From Mycolicibacterium sp. BiH015 (GTDB taxonomy: Bacteria > Actinomycetota > Actinomycetes > Mycobacteriales > Mycobacteriaceae): a stretch of DNA of 64,000 nt. Location of the stretch: positions 496,001 through 560,000 of the forward strand of contig NZ_JAQGCZ010000002.1 of assembly GCF_027706845.1 (NCBI RefSeq). The letters are read 5' to 3'. Under the pieces are notes generated by a model. The model had not been told where the DNA came from and ran no database searches. It saw nothing but the letters and a program-made list of their open reading frames with translations. The translations under genes and the position numbers were made by a program. Shown here in pieces: positions 51,338-61,290 of the stretch (the stretch's first letter is position 1; each line of letters begins with the position of its first letter).

Positions 51338-52159
51338 TCACACGGCGCGGTCTTGTACGGAATTGACAGTCCCCTGCAGCTCGGCCGGGGTGATGCCGGC
51401 GAGGTCGCGGACTTCGCGGGACAGGTGAGCCTGGTCGAAGTAGCCGCATTCGGCTGCGGCCACCGCCAGGCCGGCGCCGCCCCGCAACCGGCTGCACACG
51501 CTCTCGAATCGGACGATCCGCGCGACCACTTTGGGAGGCAGCCCCACCACATCGCGGTAGCGCGCGATGAGTTTGCGGTGGCTCCAGCCCAGTTCGGTCG
51601 CGAGCCCCCCGATCGCGAGGTTGCCGCAGCTGGCGACGATCCGCTCGAGCGACCATGCCACCTCGGTGTCCAGGTCGACCGCGTCGTGGAGCCGCCGGAC
51701 GAGCGCGGCGTCGACGATCGAGAAACGCTCCTGCCACGTCGCCGCATCACCGATGCGCTGCACGAGGTTCGCGCCGTGGCGCCCCAGCACCGCCTCGATC
51801 GGCACCGAGCGGTTGGCCAGCTCGGCGAGCGGAAGGCCCAGGATGCGGCGGGCTCCCAGCGGCGTCAGGTCGACCTGCAGGCATCGCGCGGAGCCGCCGT
51901 GACCAACCAGGACGGGCCCGTCGGTGAGACCCGCCACGAACGACGTCAGCCGTAGCGGCGCCGACCCGACGTGCTCGCGATGAGACACCGACCAACCCTG
52001 GTCCAAATCGATGATGATCGGCACGTACGTGCAGGCCACCTCGCGGAATGTCGCGGGTCCGCCGCCGGAGACGGTGAAGCCTTCATAGCGCAGGACAATG
52101 TCGCGCAAAGAGGGGTCCAGGGTGCCGACGGCGAACCCGGCTGCAGTGCCCGCGCTCAC
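51338..52159 (-). CDS. AraC-family transcriptional regulator
   Basis: A 273-residue regulator. The C-terminal AraC domain holds two helix-turn-helices (NLAIGGLATELGWSHRKLIARYRDVVGLPPKVVARIVRF, then GLAVAAAECGYFDQAHLSREVRDLAG). The N-terminal half is a probable sensor. I chose the GTG at 52159 because TACCGT lies exactly seven bases before it (leaderless). The longer frame to 52249 would overlap cobN. It is divergent from cobN, so it may control itself, the VOC gene, or both directions. Confidence 0.83.
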   Translation of the reverse strand: MSAGTAAGFAVGTLDPSLRDIVLRYEGFTVSGGGPATFREVACTYVPIIIDLDQGWSVSHREHVGSAPLRLTSFVAGLTDGPVLVGHGGSARCLQVDLTPLGARRILGLPLAELANRSVPIEAVLGRHGANLVQRIGDAATWQERFSIVDAALVRRLHDAVDLDTEVAWSLERIVASCGNLAIGGLATELGWSHRKLIARYRDVVGLPPKVVARIVRFESVCSRLRGGAGLAVAAAECGYFDQAHLSREVRDLAGITPAELQGTVNSVQDRAV

Positions 52160-52166
52160 GCCTGCC

Positions 52167-52184
52167 ACGGTAGTCCGGTACGAA
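52167..52184. promoter_or_regulatory. Back-to-back leaderless promoters of araC-like gene and cobN
   Basis: On the minus strand TACCGT (52167-52172) is seven bases from the AraC GTG. On the plus strand TACGAA (52179-52184) is six bases from the cobN GTG at 52191. The -10 boxes are only six bases apart, so polymerase binding in the two directions should be mutually exclusive. Confidence 0.5.
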
Positions 52185-52190
52185 TAGGTG

Positions 52191-55100
52191 GTGACCGAAC
52201 CCGCTTCCAGCCAGGTTCCGACGGTGGTTCTGCTGTCCACGTCCGACACGGATCTGATCGCGGCGCGGGCCAGCGGCGCCCGCTACCGATGGGCCAATCC
52301 GTCGCGGTTGGTGGACGGTGAACTCGACGAGTTGCTGCGCGGCGCTGACGTCGCGATCGTGCGGATCCTCGGCGGTTACCGAGCATGGGAAGACGGCATC
52401 GACGCCGTTGCAGCCAGCGGCGTCCCCGCGGTGGTGGTCAGCGGTGAGCAGGCCCCCGACGCCGATTTGATGGCTCATTCGACGACGCCGGCAGGCGTCG
52501 CCCTTCAGGCGCACATCTACCTCGCCCAAGGCGGTACCGAGAACCTGGCGAACCTGCATTCGTTTCTGTCCGACACGCTGCTGATGACCGGTTTCGGGTT
52601 CGCCGAACCAGTCGCCACGCCGGAGTGGGGCGTGCTCGAACGCACCGCGCAGCCAGGTGACGGGCCCACGGTTGCCGTGCTGTTCTACCGGGCCCAGTAC
52701 CTGGCGGGCAATACCGCCTACGTTGAGGCGCTGTGCGAAGCGATCGAACAAGCTGGGGGAGCGGCACTTCCGGTGTTCTGCGCTTCACTGCGGACCGCCG
52801 ACGCGGCGCTGATCGAGATGCTCGGCACCGCCGACGCGCTTGTCACGACCGTGCTGGCAGCCGGTGGCGCCACCCCCGCGGCCGTCGGCGCCGGCGGGGC
52901 CGACGACACCTGGAACGTCGCACACCTTGCCGCGCTGGATATTCCGATCCTGCAGGGGCTGTGTCTGACGAGTTCGCGGGCGCAGTGGGACGAGAACGAC
53001 GACGGCCTTTCACCGCTGGACGTCGCCACCCAGGTCGCTGTCCCGGAATTCGATGGCCGCATCATCACGGTGCCGTTCTCGTTCAAGGAGATGGACGACG
53101 AGGGGCTGATCTCCTACGTTCCCGACCCCGAACGCTGCGCCAGGGTCGCGGGTCTCGCGGTCCGTCATGCCCGGCTGCGCTCCATCGCCCCCGCAGACAA
53201 GCGCGTCGCGCTCGTCTTCTCCGCGTATCCGACCAAGCATGCTCGTATCGGCAACGCGGTCGGGCTCGACACTCCCGCAAGCGCCATCCGCCTGCTGCGG
53301 GCGATGGCCGAGCACGGATACCACATCGGAGAGATCCCGGGTCTGGAAGCCGAGGACGGCGATGCCCTGATCCACGCGCTCATCGAACGTGGCGGTCAGG
53401 ATCCCGCCTGGCTCACCGAGGGTCAGCTCGCAGGAAATCCGATTAGGGTGTCGGCCAAGGAGTATCGGGAGTGGTTCGCCACCCTGCCCGCCGACCTCAC
53501 CGATGCCGTCGTCGAGCACTGGGGCCCACCGCCAGGTGAGCTGTTCGTCGACCGCAGCGCTGATCCCGACGGCGAGATCGTCATCGCGGCGATGCGGTCG
53601 GGCAACGTCGTGCTGATGGTGCAGCCGCCCCGTGGATTCGGCGAAAACCCGGTCGCGATCTACCACGATCCCGACCTGCCGCCCAGCCATCATTACCTGG
53701 CCGCCTACCACTGGCTGGACCACGGCTTCACCGATGCCTTCGCCGCTGATGCGATCGTGCATCTCGGGAAGCACGGCAACCTGGAATGGCTGCCCGGCAA
53801 GACGCTCGGCATGTCGGCCGCGTGTGGCACCGACGCCGCGCTGGGCAACCAGCCGTTGATCTACCCGTTCCTGGTCAACGACCCGGGCGAAGGCACGCAA
53901 GCCAAGCGACGCGCCCACGCGACGCTGATCGATCACCTCATCCCGCCGATGGCCAGGGCCGAAACCTATGGCGACATCGCTAGATTGGAACAGCTGCTCG
54001 ACGAGCACTCCACCATCTCGGCACTCGACCCGGGCAAGCTGCCCGCAATCCGGCAGCAGATCTGGACACTCATGCGGGCTGCGAAGATGGACCACGATCT
54101 CGGACTGGAAGACCGCCCCGACGAGGACGTTTTCGACGACATGCTGCTGCACGTCGATGGCTGGCTGTGTGAGATCAAAGACGTCCAGATCCGCGACGGG
54201 CTCCACATTCTCGGCGAAACGCCCGAAGGAGAATCTCTACTCGACCTCGTGCTCGCGATCCTGCGGGCACGCCAGCTCTTCGGCGGCGAGCAGACGGTAC
54301 CGGGTTTGCGGGAGGCGCTCGGCCTCAAAGAGAACGGTGAGGACGACCGCGCCGCCGTCGACGCCGCCGAGGCGCAAGCGCGCGAACTCGTTGCGGCGCT
54401 TCAAAAAAACGGGTGGGACGCTGGAACCGTCGACACACTGACCGGCAACCCGGACGTCGCAGCGATCCTGCGCTTCGCCGCAACCGAGGTCGTGCCTCGC
54501 CTGGCGGGGACGGCGGGGGAGGTGAAGCAGATACTGCGCGCGCTCGACGGGCGCTTCATCGCCTCCGGGCCGTCCGGCTCGCCGCTGCGCGGCCTCGTCA
54601 ACGTGCTGCCCACCGGGCGCAACTTCTACTCGGTCGACCCCAAGGCCGTCCCGTCCCGCCTCGCGTGGGAAACCGGTGTGGCGATGGCGGATTCGCTGCT
54701 GGAGCGCTACCGCGCGGACTACGGCCGCTGGCCGAAGTCGGTGGGTCTGTCTGTGTGGGGCACGTCGGCGATGCGCACCGCGGGTGACGACATCGCCGAA
54801 GTTCTCGCGCTTCTGGGCGTCCGGCCGATGTGGGACGACGCGTCGCGGCGTGTCATCGACCTGGAAGCAATTCCGCTCTCCGAACTGGGCCGCCCCCGCA
54901 TCGACGTCACCGTGCGCATCTCGGGCTTTTTCCGCGACGCGTTCCCCCACGTCGTCGCAATGCTCGACGATGCCGTATCGCTCGTCGCCGACCTCGACGA
55001 GTCGGCCGAGGACAACTATGTACGTGCCCACTCGCAGGCCGATCTGGCTGAGCACGGCGACCGACGTCGTTCCACCACAAGGATTTTCGGCTCCAAACCA

Positions 55101-55793
55101 GGAACCTACGGCGCCGGGCTGCTGCAGTTGATCGACAGTCGAAACTGGCGCGACGACGCCGATCTGGCCGAGGTGTACACCGCCTGGGGTGGTTTCGCCT
55201 ACGGTCGCGGGCTCGACGGGGTTGCTGCTACCGACGAGATGAACCGCGCCTACCGGCGAATCGCGGTGGCAGCCAAGAACACCGACACCCGCGAACACGA
55301 CATCGCCGACTCCGATGACTACTTCCAGTACCACGGCGGCATGGTCGCCACCGTGCGTGCGCTGACCGGCAAGGACCCCGCCGCCTACATCGGCGACAAC
55401 ACCAGGCCCGACGCGGTGCGCACCCGATCGCTGAGCGAGGAGACCACGCGGGTGTTCCGCGCCCGTGTCGTCAACCCGCGCTGGATGAACGCCATGCGCA
55501 GGCACGGGTACAAGGGCGCGTTCGAGATGGCGGCCACCGTCGACTATCTCTTCGGCTACGACGCCACCGCCGGGGTGATGGCCGACTGGATGTACGAGCA
55601 GCTCTCGCAGAGCTATGTGCTCGACGACGAGAACCGCAAGTTCATGAACGAGTCCAACCCGTGGGCACTGCACGGCATGGCCGAACGCCTTCTGGAGGCG
55701 GCCGGACGCGGGATGTGGGCCGCGCCGGAGCGGGCCACCGTCGACGCCCTCAAGCAGGTGCTGCTGGAAACCGAGGGCGACCTCGAGGGCTGA
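52191..55793 (+). CDS. cobN: Cobaltochelatase subunit CobN
   Basis: A 1200-residue large subunit of the ATP-dependent chelatase that inserts cobalt into hydrogenobyrinate a,c-diamide. It matches Mtb Rv2062c throughout: TVVLLSTSDTDLI near the start, DKRVALVFSAYPTKHARIGNAVGLD, HLGKHGNLEWLPGK, SVWGTSAMRTAGDDIAEVL, and ESNPWALHGMAERLLEAAGRGMW at the end. An adjacent GTG at 52188 is an alternative start. The small ATPase subunits are not in this window. It is separated from cobG by about 6.8 kb of inserted genes. Confidence 0.96.
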   Translation: MTEPASSQVPTVVLLSTSDTDLIAARASGARYRWANPSRLVDGELDELLRGADVAIVRILGGYRAWEDGIDAVAASGVPAVVVSGEQAPDADLMAHSTTPAGVALQAHIYLAQGGTENLANLHSFLSDTLLMTGFGFAEPVATPEWGVLERTAQPGDGPTVAVLFYRAQYLAGNTAYVEALCEAIEQAGGAALPVFCASLRTADAALIEMLGTADALVTTVLAAGGATPAAVGAGGADDTWNVAHLAALDIPILQGLCLTSSRAQWDENDDGLSPLDVATQVAVPEFDGRIITVPFSFKEMDDEGLISYVPDPERCARVAGLAVRHARLRSIAPADKRVALVFSAYPTKHARIGNAVGLDTPASAIRLLRAMAEHGYHIGEIPGLEAEDGDALIHALIERGGQDPAWLTEGQLAGNPIRVSAKEYREWFATLPADLTDAVVEHWGPPPGELFVDRSADPDGEIVIAAMRSGNVVLMVQPPRGFGENPVAIYHDPDLPPSHHYLAAYHWLDHGFTDAFAADAIVHLGKHGNLEWLPGKTLGMSAACGTDAALGNQPLIYPFLVNDPGEGTQAKRRAHATLIDHLIPPMARAETYGDIARLEQLLDEHSTISALDPGKLPAIRQQIWTLMRAAKMDHDLGLEDRPDEDVFDDMLLHVDGWLCEIKDVQIRDGLHILGETPEGESLLDLVLAILRARQLFGGEQTVPGLREALGLKENGEDDRAAVDAAEAQARELVAALQKNGWDAGTVDTLTGNPDVAAILRFAATEVVPRLAGTAGEVKQILRALDGRFIASGPSGSPLRGLVNVLPTGRNFYSVDPKAVPSRLAWETGVAMADSLLERYRADYGRWPKSVGLSVWGTSAMRTAGDDIAEVLALLGVRPMWDDASRRVIDLEAIPLSELGRPRIDVTVRISGFFRDAFPHVVAMLDDAVSLVADLDESAEDNYVRAHSQADLAEHGDRRRSTTRIFGSKPGTYGAGLLQLIDSRNWRDDADLAEVYTAWGGFAYGRGLDGVAATDEMNRAYRRIAVAAKNTDTREHDIADSDDYFQYHGGMVATVRALTGKDPAAYIGDNTRPDAVRTRSLSEETTRVFRARVVNPRWMNAMRRHGYKGAFEMAATVDYLFGYDATAGVMADWMYEQLSQSYVLDDENRKFMNESNPWALHGMAERLLEAAGRGMWAAPERATVDALKQVLLETEGDLEG

Positions 55794-55847
55794 CCGCCGC
55801 TGGATTCGTGCCTCGCCGCTTGATCGTCGTCCCGCTACCCTGGCGAC

Positions 55848-56231
55848 ATGCCTGTGACCTTTGCCGACGTCGCCAAGTCCGAGTACATCCTGCTGACCAC
55901 GTTCACCAAGGACGGCAGGCCCAAGCCGACCGCGATCTGGGCCGCGCCGGCCGGTGAGGCGCTGATCGCCATCACCCAGGAGAAGTCCTGGAAGGTGAAG
56001 CGGATCCGCAACACCCCCCGGGTCACCATCGCCGAATGCGATCGAGGCGGCAAGCCCAAAGGTGAGGCTGTCGAGGCGACGGCGTCGATTCTGCCGAAGT
56101 CCATGAACGCGAAGACCTACGACGCGTTGGGCAAGCGGTACGGGCTGCTCGGTAAGACATTCAACTTCTTCTCCAAGCTGCGGGGCGGCATGGAGAAGAA
56201 CGTTTCGATCGAGATCAAACCGGTTAACTAA
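55848..56231 (+). CDS. PPOX-class F420-dependent oxidoreductase-like protein, copy 1
   Basis: A 127-residue split-barrel flavin/F420-binding protein (FDOR-B group). It carries YILLTTFTKDGRPKPTAIWAAP and WKVKRIRNTPRVTIAEC, shared with the next gene, and is paralogous to it. TACCCT six bases before the ATG suggests a leaderless message. The physiological substrate is unknown. Mtb carries one relative after cobN (Rv2061c). Confidence 0.85.
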   Translation: MPVTFADVAKSEYILLTTFTKDGRPKPTAIWAAPAGEALIAITQEKSWKVKRIRNTPRVTIAECDRGGKPKGEAVEATASILPKSMNAKTYDALGKRYGLLGKTFNFFSKLRGGMEKNVSIEIKPVN

Positions 56232-56238
56232 TCAGGCT

Positions 56239-56646
56239 GTGACCGACCAGGCTGCAAAGGCTCCGACGTTCGAGGACGTCTACCGCGAGAAGTACCTGTT
56301 GCTGACCACGTTCACCAAAGACGGGCGGCCCAAACCCACCCCGGTATGGGGCGTCCCGCACGAGGGCAAGCTGTTGATCAGCACCGACGACGGGTCGTGG
56401 AAGACCAAGCGGATCAAGAACACTCCGCGGGTGACGATCCAGAAATGCGGGGTTCTCGGAAAGGTCAAGGGCGAACCCGTCGAGGCGGTGGCCCGCAATC
56501 TGCCCAAATCCGAGACCCGCCGAGTGTTCGACATGGTGACCAGGCGCTACTGGTGGCACGCCTGGTGGTGGATCCCGCAGGCCATCCTGCGCGGTGGCGT
56601 CGACAAAGTGCACGCGGCGATCGAGGTCGCGCCGCTGTCTGACTAG
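56239..56646 (+). CDS. PPOX-class F420-dependent oxidoreductase-like protein, copy 2
   Basis: A 135-residue paralogue of the preceding gene: YLLLTTFTKDGRPKPTPVWGVP and WKTKRIKNTPRVTIQKC. The N-terminus is slightly longer. A tryptophan-rich insert (YWWHAWWWIPQ) replaces the lysine-rich C-terminal part of copy 1 and may line a different pocket or contact the membrane. The GTG start is seven bases after the stop of copy 1. This copy resembles Mtb Rv2061c more closely in length. Confidence 0.85.
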   Translation: MTDQAAKAPTFEDVYREKYLLLTTFTKDGRPKPTPVWGVPHEGKLLISTDDGSWKTKRIKNTPRVTIQKCGVLGKVKGEPVEAVARNLPKSETRRVFDMVTRRYWWHAWWWIPQAILRGGVDKVHAAIEVAPLSD

Positions 56647-56679
56647 GAACCTCCGCCACCGCCCGCTCGTTGGCACACT

Positions 56680-57189
56680 ATGGCGATGAGGCTGTTCCTG
56701 GTCTATGTGGTGGTCGAGCTGGCTGTCCTGGTGGCGCTGGTGTCGACGATCGGTTTCGGCTGGACGCTCCTGCTGGTGGCCGGCGCGTTCCTGCTGGGTC
56801 TCGCACTGGCCGGTTCCCAACTGCGCCGCCACGTCCGCCGACTCCGGTCCGGACTCACCGTGGCCGAGGCGCAAGGGGCGGTCACCGACAGCGTCCTCGT
56901 GGCGCTCGGTACGGTGCTCGTCGTGATTCCCGGTGTGGCCAGTTCCGTACTCGGCGCTCTACTTCTCCTGCCGCCGACCCGTGCCGCCGCGCGGCCTGTC
57001 GTCACCGCGATGGCGGCTCGCCGGGCCCCGCTGATCGTCGGCGTCGGCACCGTCGGCTCGGCCGCGGCGGGTCGCCGGAGCTACCGGGGCCGGGGTGAGT
57101 ATGTCGACGGCGAGGTGATCGACGTCCACGACGACCCGGACGGCATCGACATCCGGCCCGCCATCGAGCAGCGTCACCTGCCGGAGTGA
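56680..57189 (+). CDS. fxsA: FxsA family membrane protein
   Basis: A 169-residue protein with the FxsA core: two N-terminal helices (LFLVYVVVELAVLVALVSTIGFGWTLLLVAGAFLLGL split by a short turn), an amphipathic stretch and a further hydrophobic segment (LVALGTVLVVIPGVASSVLGALLLLPP). An acidic C-terminal tail follows. FxsA in E. coli relieves exclusion of phage T7 by the F plasmid; its normal role is unknown. The stop overlaps the amidohydrolase GTG by four bases. Confidence 0.88.
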   Translation: MAMRLFLVYVVVELAVLVALVSTIGFGWTLLLVAGAFLLGLALAGSQLRRHVRRLRSGLTVAEAQGAVTDSVLVALGTVLVVIPGVASSVLGALLLLPPTRAAARPVVTAMAARRAPLIVGVGTVGSAAAGRRSYRGRGEYVDGEVIDVHDDPDGIDIRPAIEQRHLPE

Positions 57190-58769
57190 CCGTCACCCAT
57201 CTCCTGCTGAACGGTCGAGTGCACAGCCCGGCGATGCCGGAGGCGACGGCGATGGCCGTGCGCGACGGCACTGTCGCGTGGTTGGGCAGCGACGAGGTGG
57301 GGCGGGCCCAGTATCCCGACGCCGTCCTCACCGATCTCGACGGCGGTTTCGTCGCACCGGCCTTCGTCGACAGCCACGTGCACACCACCGCAACGGGTTT
57401 GACGCTGACCGGCCTCGACCTGCGCGGCGCGACGTCTCTGCGGCACTGCCTCGACATGGTGGCGGCACACGCCAGAACCCATTCCGACTCTGTCATTTGG
57501 GGACACGGCTGGGACGAATCCGGCTGGCCCGAGCGGTCGGCACCGAGCACCGACGATGTCGACGCCGCCGTCGGCGACCGCATCGCCTATCTGGCACGCG
57601 TCGACGTTCACTCGGCGGCTGCGTCGACGGCTTTGCGCCGAGCCGCCGACGTCGGCGACCAGGTGCCACTGACGGCTGACGCGCACCACAAGGTTCGCCG
57701 CGCGGCGCGTGAACGGCTCACAGCGCGCCAGCGGACCGAGGCCAGGACTGCGGCCCTCGACGCCGCGGCGGCACTCGGGATCGCGGCGGTGCACGAATGC
57801 GCGGGCCCCGAGATCGGCGGGCTGGACGACTGGCTGGAATTGCGCGCCCACCGACACGGTGTCGAGGTGGTCGGCTACTGGGGCGAACACGTCACCACCG
57901 CCGCGCAGGCTGCCGAGTTGGTCGCGGCGACACAGGCCCGCGGACTCGCCGGTGATCTGTTCGTCGACGGCGCCATCGGGTCACGCACCGCCTGGTTGCA
58001 CGAGCCCTACATCGATCTCGCCGAAGGGTGTTCGGCGCCCACCGGCAACACCTACCTGGATATCGGCGCCGTCACCGCGCACCTGAGCGCGTGCACCGAA
58101 GCGGGGGTCACCGCAGGGTTCCACGTCATCGGGGACGCCGCCGTCACCACGGTGGTCTCGGCGCTTGAGACAGTCGTCGACCGATTCGGCGTCGCGGCGG
58201 TTGCGCGCTGCGGGCACCGTCTCGAGCACCTCGAGATGGTGACCGACGAGCAGGCCGCACGGTTGGGCAGTTGGGGCGTGATCGCCAGCATGCAACCCAA
58301 TTTCGACGCGTTGTGGGGCGGGGAAGCCGGCATGTACGCACAGCGTCTCGGCGCCGTCCGCGCCGCCGGGCTGAATCCTTTCGCGCTGTTAGCATCCCAA
58401 GGCGTGCCGCTCGCCTTCGGTTCCGACAGTCCGGTCACCGACATGAACCCGTGGGCCACGGTACGTGCGGCGACTCGTCACCAGACCCCTGGTAGCGCCA
58501 TCTCGGCACGGGCGGCGTTCGCGGCGGCCACCAGGGGCGCGTGGCGTGCCGGCGGCGTGCGGGACGGCCTGATGGGCACGCTGGTTCCCGGCGCGCCCGC
58601 CACCTATGCGGTGTGGGACGCCGACGATTTCGAGGTCACTGCTCCGGCCGATGCGGTGCAACGGTGGTCCACCGATTCGCGCTCCCGGGTGCCGGCGTTG
58701 CCCGCGCTCACCGGCAGCCTCCCGAAATGTCGGCAGACCGTGCACCGGGGTGCCGTCATCCATGGCTGA
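57186..58769 (+). CDS. Amidohydrolase family 3 (YtcJ-like) protein
   Basis: A 527-residue metal-dependent hydrolase. The first metal site is VDSHVHT, and later histidines lie in [13 protein letters not shown] and [12 protein letters not shown]. The final acidic residue is in [14 protein letters not shown]. The substrate is unknown; relatives hydrolyse amides or cyclic ureas. The GTG overlaps fxsA. The stop overlaps the lnt ATG by eight bases, so fxsA, this gene, lnt and ppm1 appear to be one operon. Confidence 0.87.
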   Translation: MTVTHLLLNGRVHSPAMPEATAMAVRDGTVAWLGSDEVGRAQYPDAVLTDLDGGFVAPAFVDSHVHTTATGLTLTGLDLRGATSLRHCLDMVAAHARTHSDSVIWGHGWDESGWPERSAPSTDDVDAAVGDRIAYLARVDVHSAAASTALRRAADVGDQVPLTADAHHKVRRAARERLTARQRTEARTAALDAAAALGIAAVHECAGPEIGGLDDWLELRAHRHGVEVVGYWGEHVTTAAQAAELVAATQARGLAGDLFVDGAIGSRTAWLHEPYIDLAEGCSAPTGNTYLDIGAVTAHLSACTEAGVTAGFHVIGDAAVTTVVSALETVVDRFGVAAVARCGHRLEHLEMVTDEQAARLGSWGVIASMQPNFDALWGGEAGMYAQRLGAVRAAGLNPFALLASQGVPLAFGSDSPVTDMNPWATVRAATRHQTPGSAISARAAFAAATRGAWRAGGVRDGLMGTLVPGAPATYAVWDADDFEVTAPADAVQRWSTDSRSRVPALPALTGSLPKCRQTVHRGAVIHG

Positions 58770-60423
58770 CAAAGCGGACGAGACCAGACTGCGGAGGTTC
58801 GGCCACAACGTCGTGGACCGGCTGCCCGCCCTGTCGGTCACGATCGTGGCCGGCCTCGCACTGTGCGCGAGCTTCCCGCCGTTCGGTTGGTGGTTCGCGG
58901 CGATCGTCGCGTTCGCGTTGCTGGGCTGGGTGCTGACCCGGTGCGCCCGATCCGTGGCAGGTGGCGCTGGATACGGCCTGGTGTTCGGCCTGGTCTTCTA
59001 CATACCGCTGCTGCCGTGGATCAGCGGTCTGGTCGGTCCGGTGCCCTGGCTGGCGCTGAGCCTCGTTGAAGCGCTCTTTCCGGCGCTGTTCGGGTTGGCC
59101 GCGGTCGCGGTACGCCGACTGCCCGGTTGGCCGCTGTGGTTCGCGGGGCTGTGGTCGGCTCAGGAGTGGTTGAAGTCGACGGTGCCGTTCGGCGGATTTC
59201 CGTGGGGCGTGGTCGGGTTCTCCCAGACCGAAAGCCCGCTGCTGCCTTTGGCCTACGTCGGCGGTGCGCCACTCCTGTCCTTCGCGCTGGTGCTCCTCGC
59301 CTTCAGCCTCGCGGCGCTCGTCGTCGAGATCATCACCTGGTGGCGTCGCGACGCGGCAGCGCGCGCCGGCGCCCCACCGTCGGTCGTGCTGCCTGGCCTC
59401 GCCATCGCGGCCGTCCTGCTCGGGTCCACCCTGGCCTGGCCTCACGTGCGTCACGCCGGCGTCGGCGCGGGTGACGAACCGCCGGTCACCGTCGCCGCCG
59501 TACAGGGCAACGTGCCGCGCCTCGGTCTGGACTTCAACGCCCAGCGACGGGCCGTCCTGGACAATCACGTGCGCGAAACGCTGCGGCTGGCCGACGACGT
59601 ACGGGCGGGACGGGCCCCGCAGCCGATGCTGGTGGTGTGGCCGGAGAACTCCTCCGACATCGATCCAATCGCCAATGCCGATGCTGCGCAAGAGATCTCG
59701 AAGGCAGCTGATTCCATCAACGCCCCTATTCTGGTCGGCGGGGTGGTCGCGGCGCCGGGTTACAGCCGAACCAATCCGGTGTCGAACAACACCGTCCTGG
59801 TCTGGAACCCGCAGACCGGTCCGTCGGACCGCCACGACAAACGCATCGTGCAGCCGTTCGGTGAATACCTTCCGTGGCGCAGCTTCTTCAGCAAGCTGTC
59901 GTCCTACGCCGACCGGGCGGGCTACTTCCTCCCCGGCGACGGCGACGGCGTCGTGCAGGCGGCAGGAGTTCCGGTCGGCATCACCACGTGTTGGGAGGTC
60001 ATCTTCGACCGCGCAGCACGCGAATCGGTGCGCAACGGCGCGCAGCTGCTCGCGGTGCCCAGCAACAACGCCACCTTCAACCAGGCGATGAGTGAGCAGC
60101 AGCTGACCTTCGGCAAGATGCGGGCCGTCGAACACGACCGCTACGTGGTAGTGGCGGGAACCACAGGTATCAGCGCGGTGATCGCACCCGACGGTCACGA
60201 GATAGCCAGGACCGGCTGGTTCGAACCGGCCTACCTGGATCAACAGGTCCGGTTGAAGACCACTATGACGCCGGCCACACGTTTCGGACCCTATGTCGAG
60301 GGGGCGCTGGTCGTCCTCGGCGTTTCGGGTCTTCTCTGGGCCATGCTGCACAATGGTGCATTCGTGCCCGCAAGACTGAGGGGTCGACGATCGACCGCCG
60401 ACGACGACAAAGGAGCCAGATGA
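58762..60423 (+). CDS. lnt: Apolipoprotein N-acyltransferase Lnt
   Basis: A 553-residue membrane enzyme that adds the third acyl chain to lipoproteins. Six or seven N-terminal helices precede an extracytoplasmic nitrilase domain. The catalytic triad is Glu in [11 protein letters not shown], Lys in [13 protein letters not shown] and Cys in [11 protein letters not shown] last helix closes the C-terminus. In Mtb this domain is fused to Ppm1 as one protein; here the two are separate, as in M. smegmatis, with a four-base overlap. Confidence 0.92.
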   Translation: MADKADETRLRRFGHNVVDRLPALSVTIVAGLALCASFPPFGWWFAAIVAFALLGWVLTRCARSVAGGAGYGLVFGLVFYIPLLPWISGLVGPVPWLALSLVEALFPALFGLAAVAVRRLPGWPLWFAGLWSAQEWLKSTVPFGGFPWGVVGFSQTESPLLPLAYVGGAPLLSFALVLLAFSLAALVVEIITWWRRDAAARAGAPPSVVLPGLAIAAVLLGSTLAWPHVRHAGVGAGDEPPVTVAAVQGNVPRLGLDFNAQRRAVLDNHVRETLRLADDVRAGRAPQPMLVVWPENSSDIDPIANADAAQEISKAADSINAPILVGGVVAAPGYSRTNPVSNNTVLVWNPQTGPSDRHDKRIVQPFGEYLPWRSFFSKLSSYADRAGYFLPGDGDGVVQAAGVPVGITTCWEVIFDRAARESVRNGAQLLAVPSNNATFNQAMSEQQLTFGKMRAVEHDRYVVVAGTTGISAVIAPDGHEIARTGWFEPAYLDQQVRLKTTMTPATRFGPYVEGALVVLGVSGLLWAMLHNGAFVPARLRGRRSTADDDKGAR

Positions 60424-61205
60424 GCGTCCCCGGTGGCATCGACGACGGCGCCAAACCGGCTGACCGTCCGAGCGCGCGCACTCTCGTCATCATCCCGACG
60501 TACAACGAGCGCGACAACCTGATGACGATCGTGTCGCGGGTCAACGATTCGGCGCCCGACGTCCACGTGCTGATCGTCGACGACGGAAGCCCCGACGGCA
60601 CCGGTGAACTGGCCGACGAACTCGCCATGGCCGACCCCGACCGCGTCCACGTCATGCACCGGACCTCCAAGGACGGGCTCGGCGCCGCGTACCTCGCCGG
60701 ATTCGCGTGGGGGCTCAGCCGCCAGTACACCGTGCTGGTCGAGATGGACGCCGACGGCAGCCACGCCCCCGAGGAGCTGTACCGCCTTCTCGACAAGATC
60801 GACGCAGGTGCGGATCTGGTTATCGGTTCGCGCTACGTCGACGGAGGCCGGGTGCGCAACTGGCCACGGCGGCGCCTCGTGCTCTCGCGCACCGCGAACA
60901 CGTATTCGCGGCTCCTGCTCGGGGTGGAGATCCACGACATCACCGCCGGCTACCGGGCCTATCGGCGGGAGGTGCTCGAGAAGATCGATCTCGCCGCCGT
61001 CGATTCGAAGGGCTACGGCTTCCAGGTGGATCTCACCTGGCGCTCCATCAACGCCGGGTTCACAGTCGTCGAGGTGCCGATCACCTTCACCGAGCGTGAA
61101 CACGGCGTCTCCAAGATGGACGGTTCGACCATCAGGGAGGCCATCGTGAAGGTGGCCCAGTGGGGTGTGCGCGCACGCATCGACCGCGGACGCGGAAACG
61201 CCTGA
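60420..61205 (+). CDS. ppm1: Polyprenol monophosphomannose synthase Ppm1
   Basis: A 261-residue GT2 glycosyltransferase that makes polyprenyl-phosphate mannose, the donor for lipomannan and lipoarabinomannan and for protein mannosylation. It carries [39 protein letters not shown] (DxD) and [15 protein letters not shown]. It has no membrane helices and is probably recruited to the membrane by Lnt or another partner. The start overlaps lnt by four bases, echoing the Mtb fusion. Confidence 0.94.
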   Translation: MSVPGGIDDGAKPADRPSARTLVIIPTYNERDNLMTIVSRVNDSAPDVHVLIVDDGSPDGTGELADELAMADPDRVHVMHRTSKDGLGAAYLAGFAWGLSRQYTVLVEMDADGSHAPEELYRLLDKIDAGADLVIGSRYVDGGRVRNWPRRRLVLSRTANTYSRLLLGVEIHDITAGYRAYRREVLEKIDLAAVDSKGYGFQVDLTWRSINAGFTVVEVPITFTEREHGVSKMDGSTIREAIVKVAQWGVRARIDRGRGNA

Positions 61206-61227
61206 CCCGCGGTAGTCGACACGCGAG

Positions 61228-61278
61228 CGTGGGGCCTGTGTACGAAAAGCTCGTCTCAACCGTGCACGAGGCCCACGG
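61228..61278. terminator. Hairpin between convergent ppm1 and rbpA
   Basis: The arms at about 61228-61244 and 61261-61278 pair imperfectly, with GTGG/CCAC and GGCC-type blocks strongest and an inner ACGA/TCGT pair. It sits in the 85-base convergent gap and can end both transcripts. Confidence 0.5.
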
Positions 61279-61290
61279 TCAAGGGCAGTG

